DNA of 64,000 nt from Trichuris trichiura (Eukaryota > Nematoda > Enoplea > Trichinellida > Trichuridae): contig JBAJFE010000004.1 of assembly GCA_037903355.1 (NCBI GenBank), forward strand, positions 930,001-994,000, given 5' to 3'. Made by a program: the position numbers and the translations under genes. Positions 25,421 to 37,531 of this stretch are shown one piece after another (the stretch's first letter is position 1; each line of letters starts with the position of its first letter). The notes beneath the pieces were generated by a model, which saw only the letters and a list, made by a program, of their open reading frames with translations, was not told the DNA's origin and searched no databases.

Positions 25421-28400
25421 TTCTTTTAACGTAAGCGGGCGACTGCCGCAACAAGCTAACTGCACTGTGTAGTGCCCGAGTAAACATATCATCGACGAGC
25501 ATATCAAGGGAGCTGATGCGTCACTGTGTGCGCCTATCACGTGCGAAGCCATGCAGGCAATAGCTTTGATAACAATCAGCGAGATAAGCTTCTGATTCAG
25601 CAGCGTCACTGACTGGGTCAGGCCGCTGTCGACACTGCGCATATCATTGGAAACAAAGGCGGTCGGCAGATATAGTAGAAATGCATCACTTTTCACCATA
25701 ACAGCAGTATCCATGCGGCCCGTTCCGTATTTTGGGATGGAAAAAATCGGTCTTGTTCCTTCGTGGAGTCAGTGATACAGTATGCTGAGAAGAGTTAGTC
25801 GGTTGAACGTCCGACTGACCGTCACTGTAGCTTAGCCTTGGTGTCTTTCTCGCTTTACATGTATCGTTGTAAAGCATAAAGTAGGGCGACAAGTTGACTC
25901 GGCTTCACGTAGAGAAAACGGTTGGCATTGTGGAAATAGGTCTTATTGCGAGAAACCACCTGGTCGCAAGTGAGTCTTGTAATCAACAAACTGAAGCCAG
26001 CACTTGTCTGTCTTCCTAATTCCGCGCCATAAAAACTGTCTAGCCGACATATCGTTGACAGCACAGAACTGTAAAGTTGCAATTCCATGCGGTTGGAGCA
26101 ATTACTGCGCTACCGGTCTTGTCAACGATTCATGCACACACTCCTTCGGCCCTTTTGCCGTCCGGTAAGCTCACCGCGCAGCTCTTCAACAGCACGAAGC
26201 AAAAACCGACAGCTAGCAATTCAGCACTACCCACCGTATGCTTGAAGTGAGTGCAGGTCCTCCAGGAGTACACGTGTTCGTACCTGAAGACATCAACGGA
26301 ATTTTAGAAAATTATTTGACAATGTAGAATAAAATAGTGGTTCTAAAGTTCGCTTTTTGTCCCTGGCAAAATATAGCGTTCATTCGATTTACTGCCGCTA
26401 ACTTTAAATTCAAACTTTTGTGAGCGCTTGTTTATCTAATTTTACCTCCGACTATGCCTTCGACGGAAACCTAATGACGCTACGTTGGCGACGCTATTTT
26501 GGTGGACTATTGGTTGTCAACCGAACCGAAAGTCAAGTAAACGGCGTCTGTAAATAAGTAAATAACGATTGAAAAAGGCGTAATTCAAAACGTATGGCAT
26601 TTGGCTTTGAGCGCGCAGCTTTATTGGACAAAGTAGTATTTTACGCAAAAGAATAATGGCGGATTGTCCGTTCAGCTTTAGAGATTTCATTAAAAGTTCT
26701 GCTGTAGGCTTAGGGCCTCAAGTTGTTCCATCTTCAGCAGAGCTAAAAGTGACATCACCTAATAAGAACTTATAGGTTTTTTAACGCCCAGTTTTCCAAG
26801 TGCCCGAAAACGACTACCGTACGTTGTAAAAATGCAGGCCTATTTCCGGAAAAAACGCTGCTGTTTTGTGACCGGATTACCAAAGCGCAAACCTCATTAC
26901 AGGACGTCTATTTGAGCTTTCTGTAGTAAACTGACCGAGTTCTTCTTTTCTGCTTTCCGGATCCATGCTGAAGGCATGGTAGCATGCAAGAAAAAAAGAA
27001 AAGACAAGAAAATATGCAAAGCAGAAATCAAAGTGTAGTATCTTGTAATCACTGCGTTTAATAAGTTCGCAAAAGAAGCCGCACAAAATAAGGGCACGTT
27101 GCGAACTGCACGCTAACCAGAGTACAGTATCCAATACGTTTGCAGGTTATTAGATTTATACAACAAGGCAGAGTTGTACAATAAGCAGGCTAGCATAAAC
27201 TACACATTTCCGCACTGTGCAAATTAGAATAAAAATTTCAGTTCTTTTAGCTGATCTGCTCCGTTCGATCGCGCGGTATGAGCAGCAAACTAGTAAACGT
27301 GGATATTTACTTGCAAGAATACAATATGCAGATGTAGATGTTGTAAAAAAGAAAATTAGGAAAGCCATAAAGCGCATACAGTGCTGCCAGTGTGATCATG
27401 TAAAACACTGCTCTCTGCATTAGTCGTAGGCTGGATTCTCTGCAGCTGACGTTAATTCTATTGAACGGACCAACAGTCAAACGGGTGTTGACAGACATGT
27501 GTACCAGCGTTAAAAATATTGTCACAGATTGAACGACATACGGCCCATTACGTCTCGTGCCATCCAACCAGTTGAGAAAAAGCAGTTATTCGGATAAGTC
27601 GATTCATCAGTGTCCCATGGCTTTGAGAGATTGCATTATTTACCATTTTCTATCTTCAAGCATCCCTGCAACTGTCCAGCCAGTTTCCTTGACATGCGGG
27701 AGAGCACCGTTTCACTGAGCAATTATGTTTCTCCGCAGTGCTGAAAACATGGTGCTTTCGTACGGGAGCGTGTGTTCTCATGTTGAAATTGTCTTTATTA
27801 CGGATTTTTCTCCCGTTGTAAATTAAAAACAAAAAGATCGTTTCTTCCGAAGCTTTCGGGTCTGCCGCGACCCGTCTTCAGCGGACCAGTTCAGTTTGTG
27901 GTGGTTACTGAGATGACATTTGTCTTCCGTCACTTATCAACGTTTAAAACGTTGATAAGTGACGGAAGACAAATGTCATCTCAGTAACCACCACAAACTG
28001 AACTGGTCCGCTGAAGACGGGTCGCGGCAGACCCGAAAGCTTCGGAAGAAACGATCTTTTTGTTTTTAATTTACAACGGGAGAAAAATCCGTAATAAAGA
28101 CAATTTCAACATGACTCCGCAGTGCTTACGTAATAGTACAGAGACATTCGCTGTTCATTGTCTCAGACGATAAGGGTTGAAAATGTGATGCTTTTGCAAA
28201 AGTGTGAAGATGTTGTCTGGAGTCTGATTTGAAGGCTGTCGAATTTCCTTTTTAGTACCTGTTTTTGTGAAGTGCATACAGTTCTTGTGGCGAGTTCCAC
28301 GTGCTTGACCAGAATCTCGTAAATATTTTTATGTAAGTGCGTCAGACGATAAGTGGGACAATACCATAAATTAAAATATCGTTGAGTGAGATGAGTCAGC

Positions 28401-28470
28401 CGGGTTCAATGAGAATGACTGATCTGCGGAAACAATGCCGCCGCCTCGAATAGTGTATGGCTGCATGTCC
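25275..28470. repeat. Copy B of the diverged multi-kb interspersed repeat
   Basis: This is the second copy of the repeat described for 19905-21900. It is longer because it contains extra DNA, including the palindromic insertion at 27743-28126. It directly abuts the right end of the 173-bp satellite. No coding capacity was recognised. Confidence 0.7.
27778..28114. mobile_element. Perfect 337-bp palindrome (foldback insertion)
   Basis: Left arm 27778-27945 and right arm 27947-28114 are exact reverse complements of 168 bp with a single-base centre at 27946. Each arm contains GCTTTCGGG, CCCGTCTTCAGCG and the end TCATGTTGAAATT. The 12-mer CTCCGCAGTGCT occurs at 27731-27742 and again at 28115-28126, flanking the insertion (with 35 bp of extra sequence on the left). 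This suggests a target duplication or a template-switch event. No ORF of note. It interrupts repeat copy B. Confidence 0.92.
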
Positions 28471-30442
28471 ACGCATTGCTTTGTCTCCTTAACCGTTGCT
28501 GCCTGTTTGGAAAAGTATCGGAGAGACAACTTGTTGACTTTCCTTAAACGCAGCTTCAATATCGTCAAGAAGCAAGGATTTAACCGAAATTGCCTTTTCA
28601 CTACCAGCTGAAATATCGTCGTAGAGCGTTCGAGTCAACTGGGTTTCCGCTTTGCCAGCATCTCTGGTTACGCATACATAGTATGCCTCAATCGCTGCCA
28701 CAATTTAACAGCCCCATGCATGTTATCGTATCCGTCAGTCCAGTCGAGAATAAAACCCACTCGGTCAGTTCACTAGAATACACCGTTAGCTTAAAGTGAA
28801 AGCAAGTTCAATGAGCGCGGTGTTCCTACCCGACCGCGTCGAATAAATTTTGCTTTAAAGTTCAACGGTATTTTTCTTTCTGTAGACCACTCATTGTCTA
28901 TTCTTATTAGAGTAAATGTTACAATCTTTCCAAATGCAGAGACTTCAGCAGCATAGACAGTTTTGATCTAAAAACTGTTTATGCTGTTTTTGAACACGAC
29001 TAAAGCTTAGCAAAGACAGCAGCGTGCATAGATTCTTCATTTTTCATTTTTCGTAGCACTTGCAGTCTAAAAAAGACCTATGCTCAACCCAGTCGATGTT
29101 GAAAGGATCATCGTATGCTGCTTGCACAGTTGCCAACCAATCAATGTCGACGGCATAATTTAGCTTCAGTGTTTTCAAATATCAGTGGTTTATATCTAAG
29201 AAGCTTAATTAAGTCTGAAGAACCGAGTTCCTGCTTTTGGTTGCAAAGGCCACTTTCCCGCCTTCACAGCATTTATAGTACTACAGCTGCTGACAAGATG
29301 CGAATGAAAATTTAAGCTTCAAAGTCGAGCAGATTGTATTTCTCTCTTACTTTTCAAATTGCCGTCTTCCCGCGGAATCAATCCCTGCCCATTTAAATTA
29401 GTTGGGCAATATTTATTCGCACGTGCGCCTGTATAAAATCTAGCCGCAAGTTATCATAATAAGCATAAATTTATCCCGCTGAACGGGGTATGAATAATTT
29501 TTATCATTCGTTTTTTACAAGGTTCATCATGAGCACAAGCATGAGAAACAGAAAAATAAACAATGCCAAAGTGAAAAGGCTGACGCACAGGATAGGCTGA
29601 GCTATCTCAGTTCCAAATCTTCCATCATCAGAAGAATGCGGTTTAATAATACGCTGGAATACTCCAGTTTTTACCGTACCCTTAGCAGAGTACTTACTTA
29701 TCACTATTTTTAAACAGATTTTATTTTTTTTCTTATTAGTGTTCAATCACAATTGCAGAAGCAAAATTCCAATCAGTTTATTGCTGCCTTCTTTATCTCC
29801 CAATCAGCTAATATAGCGAACAGGCGAACAAATTAACGAAATCTTTCGATATTCCGCCCTTACTGCATATCGTATCGCAGCTGCGAATATACCTGTCGAC
29901 GTTTCGCTACTTTAACCTTCTTTCCTTTTCTACTAAACAAAAGAAATTTCCCGCTGGCAGCTATTAAAGTTCATTTAAGGAGAAATAAAAACGTAAAATT
30001 CAACAAAACTAACCTTCACGTGGAATACCGAAAGCCGGATAGTCAATCTTTTAGATACGATCCCCTATGAGTCAACACGTTCATCCTTCTTGCTAGGGAA
30101 TATTCTCAATCGGTCAGTTCAACGTTCTTACGCTCTTAAAATGTGTCATCAGAGTTTGTCGCTTAAAGGGATTAAAGGTTAGTCATGGTCGCCGGACTCC
30201 GGCGGGAACTAAGCGAAGAAACAGACGCAAGGAACGCATTTACTCCATTCCACATGTGAACCAACAAGTAACAGCAAAATAAACTTAGCTGATAAAATGC
30301 AGTTCTGCAAAAAATTTAAATAAAGAAACTGACGATGGCGTACTGCCCCACGTATTCGCCAAGCGGCATAGCCGTGAGACAATTAACGGATGTTAGGTAA
30401 ATGCGTTCATGACGCCGCTCTGGATAGACAGACATTGGCCTA
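28471..30442. other. Gene-free DNA right of the repeat block
   Basis: AT-rich with no supported exon chain. The last ATATCGTC occurrences lie near 28560-28620. The right end is the presumed 3' UTR of the TIAR-like gene. Confidence 0.4.
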
Positions 30443-33400
30443 TCATTGCGGCTGAGGACCCTGATTGGCCCAATAGCTAAAAAGAATAAAACACAATATA
30501 AACAACAGTACAAATACACAGAAACAAATACTTGCCTGTCGTACCTCTGCCATGGATTCTGCTGCTGCGGTGGGTACATGCCTGCATTTGGAGGAAAGTA
30601 GCCAGGACCAGCAGGGAAGTATTGCCCCCAACCGTAGCCAGCATTTGGTGGCGGAGGCGGAGGAGGGGTCGAATAGTTTCCGTAACCGCTCGCGGGGAAA
30701 CCAAATCCGTAACTTTGCATCGCGTTTGCGACGTTGCTTGACTGCGCATAAAACATTGAAACGTTAAATAAAATTCAACAGAGCCGTAGCAGCTTACTGG
30801 ATTGTTGCCTTCTTTGCCCCACGAACACCTAACCGTAGAACCGCCTATGTCAGCTCCAGTCACATTCATAATAGCGTGAGCTGCTGATTCCTTATTATCA
30901 AAGCGCACAAAAGCGTAGCCTTGCTGCTTAAATATGCGAATCTCCAATATTGATCCGAACTTTGCAAATGCTCGACGCAGATCTTCCTCTTCAAAACAAG
31001 TTTACATAATCAACGGAAATGGTGTTTACAAGTTGCGCTACGCACCAGTAACATTTTGGCCGACACCGCCAACGTACACAGTCATATTGTTAGGACTCGA
31101 CTGAGCCATAATATCATCGAACGTAATAGTGCCTTCAAGAGAAAAAAAATTACAGCCCAAATATAGCCAGAAATAATTGAAGTCATCCAACCTGGCAGGC
31201 CGGGTTTTCGAGTCGCCCAATTCGTACGAATCATTCGACGACCCAACCATTGTCCATTCATCTGCTCAATAGCGCGTTCCGCATCCTGAAGCAACAACGA
31301 AACGTAGCAAAACAAGATGAGCGGAGAAAAAGACATCGTCATACTTCTCTGGTCACAAAAGAAACAAAGCCGTAGCCTTTGGACTTCAACGTTTGCAGAT
31401 CTCTTATAACTTTTACGTCACTGCAACAAACATAACGCTCAATGCAAAAATAAGCGTCATTTCTTTCGTTGGCTTCTTACGATATTTCTCCGTAGGGCGC
31501 AAAGGCGTCCCGTAAAGTTTTGTTGTCAATTTCGGGGCTCAAATCGCCAATAAAAACGTGGAAATGCTCTGAAAAATGCTTTCCGTTTTACAGCGTTTAT
31601 ACAGGTCAAATATCCTCCGAATTAAAGTACTGTTCCTTCTTTCTTCAACCAAAAGCGAACAAACAAGCTGGGAGGCCGAGCTATATTTTTGCGTCGCACT
31701 CTGGCGCATATTATGGCACTTTACAGCAGGACGAGAAAAAAACTGGCATAAACTTAAACAAGTCCAGTAGAAAACTAAGGCTGAATAGGTTCAGCGCACG
31801 GCCACTATTTCCTCAAGAGCTATCTCTACAGACACCCTTTTTAAACTGCTCCGAAAACCTTGGGGCGATCTCACTTCACGTTAAGGCGTAGTATCATCAT
31901 GTTGCTGCAGACTGGGCCGCTTAGCTTATAAGAAAAAGCAAGTTTCGCTTTATCAGAGCCCCCAGCGAGAGGTTAAAGTTAGAGAACCCGGACGAGAACC
32001 TGATTATCACAAAGGAAATTCAAACTTTTGAAAAAAACAAAGCGCACAATTTCAGGCAATTTAACCTTTACGATTCCCGCGGGGAACAGCTAAAATTTCT
32101 GCGATTAATCAAACGGGACTGCTTTCCTTTCAAGGCCGGCAAAATTTGCGACGAAAACGCAATAACAGTTGAACGCGTCCTTGGCGCCGCGTAAATTACG
32201 AACACTCGTTTAAAGGAAAACCGCGCTGCTTCTTTCGCTTCTGCCGGCCGTGATTTTTAAAAAACAAACAGCTCTTAAAGGCGCGTAAGTACAATAAGCG
32301 CTTGTAATTACAAGAATTGTGTTGGCAAAAAGCCAACAATGTTTACCCAACGCAAAAGCTCGGCGTTCAAAAATAATACTATTACGGTGCTCTGGTCGCT
32401 TTCGACGACTACGTGGCCATTCACGCCTTAATTTCGCTGCCTAAAAACACGTTTCAACTGGTGGAAGCCTGATTTTAAAGAATAAAGAATCGATTAGTCT
32501 TTGCAAGTTCTGCGTGAACTGAATTTAAAAGAAGTCAATAAGGTAGACGCGCTACGTAACCTGAAAGGGCAGGTTTGTAGTCACAGACTGACTCGCCAAA
32601 TTTGAAAAAACGAACAAATACATCGAATTGTACAAGACTTAAGCTTCATAGTTTTTTTTCTTTGTACTCTCGCTCTCCCGCCAAAAGATAGTCAAGTCTA
32701 TAGAATGACCAGCAGCCCGCGCGTTCACTTTCTAAGTGAAGAAACGCGAAAATGACATACACAGAAGCGTCTAGGATAAGTCTGCTAAGTAACCATAAAC
32801 CGCTAAAGATCATTTGCTCTTCCGAGCTTGACGACTTTTGAAAACTCGTGTAGGGCAATGCCGCGTAGCGTATGGTCAATCTCAGCGCATAACCGCCTAC
32901 CCAAAGTACAAAGCCATTGACAGCACTGCCATCGAACAGTGCGTCGACGAGGATACGCAATTTTGTCGTCTGTTTGCTTAGCAATAGCCGGCCGGACATA
33001 AGCATACACGCCTTAGCGACTTAGCCGGCATTGCTACATTGTACTTGACCAATACGTGAAAGTTCTGAAGAAGAAAAAACGTTGCAACACACTTACTGCT
33101 TGTGTCGACCTTTGCCTGCGCCCCCGGTGAAGTGGCCCAGTTGACTCGCATTTCCTAAAAAAAATAAAAATTCACAATTTTACTTCGTTTAAAGCTAACG
33201 TCGCCACCCCTTTTTTTGCGCCAAGCAAATGAAAGGAATCGAAAGCTAAGCGGACATTCGAATAGCAGCGGAAAAAATAAAAATAATATAAAAACAGCTT
33301 GTTCGCAAAATTAAAAAAAGAATACCTGCGCCTTGCAAGCTAGTCCGGACGGAAAGCTTCTGTTAGAAATGATGAATATAGGCAAGCCTTCGTAGGCTGC

Positions 33401-36400
33401 CGAATTATTCACCACTCCTTGAGCAACCAAACCGTCCGTTGGGCAGGATGTAGAAGAGCTGATAACGGACGTCATGGCACAAGGGATCGCACCGCTTCTT
33501 AGAAGCGGTAAATAGGGCGACGTCAGATAGATTATGTGGTCAGCAATAACTGCGGCGTTTAAGGATACACGTCTTCTTGGGACGACGATTATTCAGTTCA
33601 CCTCCATCTACGGCATTCACCTTTGCTAATGCATGGAAAGCTGGTAACAACGCCAAAGCTAGTTGGCAGTGTAAGCACAGCTGTCTTCGACAGCCGCTGA
33701 TTAGCCGACCCGTAGCGAATAAATCGTTAGCAAACATTCGCCCAGCAAAACGTGCACGCCGCAGATAGAGAGAGAGAGAGAGAGCTGAGCAAGGAACTTC
33801 GCTGTGCACTGGTGAATTAGGCGTTGAACGCGCGTTTGCCGTAGTATAGACGTGGTGCCGTAAGAAACCAGATTGGCAAAAAATACACAAATTCGATATA
33901 ACCTATTTTGTCGAAACGAGTCGGTCAACGATCAAAAGTTTGGGCTAAAAATACGGTAACGCCGCGTTCCCAACTTATTATTATGGAACGATAGACAAGC
34001 CGGCCGGCCGGGTCGGTCGGATTGAATGAAGGCGCTTAGTCAACAGTGCCGTCGGCAAAAAAAGACACGTGACCGTTGGCGCGGATTCGCCGGGAAATTT
34101 GCAAGAAAAAAGGATGTTCGGCTCTCCTTTTTTTTCCTGGTCCAATTCACAAAGCACACTGAGCAAAGGCGTTCGCCCGCTGGCCACGTGGACTATCCTA
34201 CCATCTTTTGCCATTTTTCAAAGCAACAGTTGGCTACCGGTTTACGCCAACGGATCGAGCGGGGAAAAAGCGACTGCGCAATAATAACTTCGCCCGGCCG
34301 AAAGAGAAACGCTATCCTCGCACACCAACTAGAGTTATGCTTTCCATTTTAATGCAGACAGGGCTTGCCAGGCACACCCGAACTGGCGTCCGGCCAAAAA
34401 GACATCATCTGCTGATAAGTGTTACACGTTGCGATACCAACTACGTCACAATGGCTTAACAAAGAAAGTGCGCAACCTTGAGTCTGATATTACGCGCTAA
34501 CTTCTCATATTCTGAAGAAAAGTTGAATAAACCAAAATACGCGCAATGAAAATAAAAATGGCGCGAGAGATGAGGCACCGAAAATTGGCTATTTAGGTGA
34601 CGCCAATGCGCAGAAGAGAACGTGGACAAAAGGGCAATTTAATGAAGAGGCGACTTGCGACAAACGCAAAGTAGAACACCCGCTTTAGTCCTAAATATAA
34701 CGAGAGCGAATGCACGTAAAAAGTGTCTTTCTCGCAGTGCTTTACCGTACGAAAAGCGCTTGATCAACGCATTATGTGTAAGGATATGGGACAAGAAAAA
34801 CCGCGCCTCAATTTCATCCGTCTAAGGGTAGCACTATAATTTTTAAAAAACAAGCAAGATCAACGCAAAACGAAGCTTTTGTTAAAAAGGAATGCCATTC
34901 CCTAGCACGCAAGAAAAATAAAGTTTATACGAGTCCACCTATTGCTACTTCATAGGATCACTATTAGTTGTATCAATTTTTTGGGCAAGACGAGCATACA
35001 GCGAATGGGTCGGATAAATGGCGGTAAGTAGAGAAAGCTCACTTTCAGTAAACATGGCGTTTGAAAATATTTTGCATATAAATTCGTGCGCGCCAAATTT
35101 TAGAACTTCAGACGAGCAACAGAGAAAGGCATAACTGAATGCGCTTAACGAGATGGTACTTGAGCCGTTAGTCGAAGAGTTAAATTTCTTATTTAGTCAA
35201 ATGTAGGAAAGAAAATTTAAAACTCGTAGCCTGAAACTTAATGGATCATAGATAACGCTCGGGAAAGCCATTGCTCGCAATTCTGCAATTCGACTTTGAT
35301 TTAGTAAGCAGTTTTAAATTTCTAACGTCGCCCAGTTAGCAGAGCGGATTGGCAAAAAGTAAAAGATACGAGCTGTCTTACGTTAAAGCCTATTTCTTTT
35401 TGTAGGCGCATTCTGCTGGCAGAACAAAAATGAAACTTAAAAATGTTTCCCGCCAATCAAAATGATGCAAATTACGTTCTCTGTTCTAGTTCGATCATGC
35501 AGGCTCGAAGATAAGAAAACAATAGTTCACAAACTTACTTTTCCCAAAAGGTTTCGTTTGTTGAAGGCGGTTAGGGCGTGAACTGCAGCGCTATGACTGC
35601 CGAATTCAATGAACGCATACGGGTCGTTGGCGGTCTACGAAGAGGCAACATTATAAGTGTGAAATGATTTGGGCGAATCGCTTCAGTGGTAACCGATACG
35701 TGCAACGACAAGATGTCTTTAAAATTCGGCTAGGCGTCGCTAGCTCAACCCTCGACTCCATGTTTCACATAAAGAGAGAGAGTAAAGCGAATCAAGCATA
35801 CAGTACTACGCTGCATATACTGCAACTCAATGTATGAACCATGCAAAAGAGCAATGATATTGTGATGGAAATAGTAGGAGTGATAATAGTAATTAAAAGA
35901 AAAAAATATATCAGAAAGAGTACTTAGGGTCGATGCAGAACTATCAGCGGGTCACAAAGACCGTCAGCTCTGGTTTGTCGTTTGCCACTTACAACGTCCT
36001 AGATGAAAACATGATTTCGATAGTGGTTAACACTGAGAGAGTAAAAAAAATAGTATGAAAGTCGTCTCTCCTACCAAGAGACGCCCAAGAGGTGAAAACA
36101 TCTTACCAAATAGGTGAGGCGACCTAGGATCAGTAAATACAGTGTGCAAAGCACTCGGGATTAACTGTCCACACCGCGGACCCACTATGGCCGGCTGTAC
36201 AACCGTGACATATGCAGACCTCGCGATATGCAAACTTTAAGCTACTATTTGAAAAAACTTACTTCGTGAATAATCTTGCATTTGCTCACTACGCCGATCT
36301 GGCTGAATAGGGAAACGAGAAATTGCTCCGACACTGAAGGTTCCAGATTTCCCACGTATCTAAACGCAACGTAGCTCGTGATAAGCAAATTCAGGCTTAC

Positions 36401-37531
36401 GTATTAATGACATACGCCGGAGCTATGTATGAACATGTTAAACCAAACTGTTGAATCAAAGAAACCAAGTTTTTAACGATTCCTGCGCAACGCGTAAACT
36501 GAAATTTTATAAACTTGTCTGTTTTTAGCTTTGGTGAACGCTTTAACTTAAAACAGGAAACGTTCACGTCAAAACGTACGCACCTTACGCTGAACCTATA
36601 ACTTCACAGAAATGTACCTGATAATCATGTTACTGTAGACTATCGATCACAACGCAACGCCTATTTACGACAAAAAACATGCTCTGCGTGTGAAAATATA
36701 CTCACAGGGTCCGAGGGTTGAACTCGTCAATACTTTCGCCAGTATTCATGAAGTCTTTAAGTTGTAACCGTTAATGGCGAACGAATCGAACGAACTAGCA
36801 AAACATACCTCCATAGGCTCCGCTGTAGCCGGACGGAAAACCAGTGAACTAAAACAAAAATAATCAGCTGTTTATTTTTAAAATAGCCTACAAAAGGCAC
36901 AATCTACAGAGTATTGACATTTATGCTTGGCAAGAAGAGCGTTTGCCTTAACACGAAGGCATTTATGGTTAACTTCTTAACAAACCAAAAAATATTAATT
37001 TTTGATAAATTGTGGCGGCAGCAGCTTAAATAGGTTATTATAAAACTATGCCCACCCGACAAACAGGTGACAAATTTACAAATGGAACTAATAGTAGTAA
37101 AAGAAAGTAAACGTGAATTTAAAAAAATTTCAACTGCCCAGTTTATTGCTGGAAGCTTTCTAAAGAGACGTAAACACAACGTCGACGAACAGAGTCAACA
37201 ATGTGGGAGGTTGGGATACTGTCGCCCTCGGCAACAACAAAAAACTGCCCAACTGTCTACTGGGCTGATTTTGCCTTGCTGCTATAAGCTTCCTTGTAGA
37301 AAACTGAATGATCAGGAAAGTGACCAAAGAATAGATTACGGCACACTGAAATGCTTTACAAACTAAGGCTGAAAGAAAATGCAACGCAGGAGCATCATGG
37401 ACACAGAGAGATCTCGTTATAACCTTTTCTAGCACAAATAGTAAACACACATTTGGCATGCAATAAAGAAAATACAACTTTCGTCGGAGTGCATTTACGT
37501 AATTGTAAAATAAACGAAGCCTTACCGCCAT
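30443..37531 (-). CDS. TIA-1/TIAR-like RNA-binding protein, three RRMs, 13 exons
   Basis: Minus-strand exons: 37531-37526, 36848-36809, 36754-36706, 36359-36263, 35634-35539, 33154-33097, 31568-31481, 31420-31345, 31285-31192, 31132-31046, 30988-30798, 30741-30545 and 30476-30443. All frames join, giving 370 residues (human TIAR 375). Such proteins bind U-rich RNA, regulate splicing and translation, and enter stress granules. RRM1 (about 31-106) has LYVGNL and DPYAFIEF and ends NWATSPG. RRM2 (119-197) has [18 protein letters not shown] and [11 protein letters not shown]3 (219-291) has [14 protein letters not shown] and CSWGKE. The tail is Gly/Tyr/Pro/Gln-rich with seven consecutive prolines. 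Introns of 1.5, 2.4 and 0.7 kb hold no recognised genes. The two-codon first exon (ATGGCG) and the last splice (GTACGA donor giving a [10 protein letters not shown] end) are the least certain parts; a CAA|GTATTT donor is the alternative. Confidence 0.9.
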
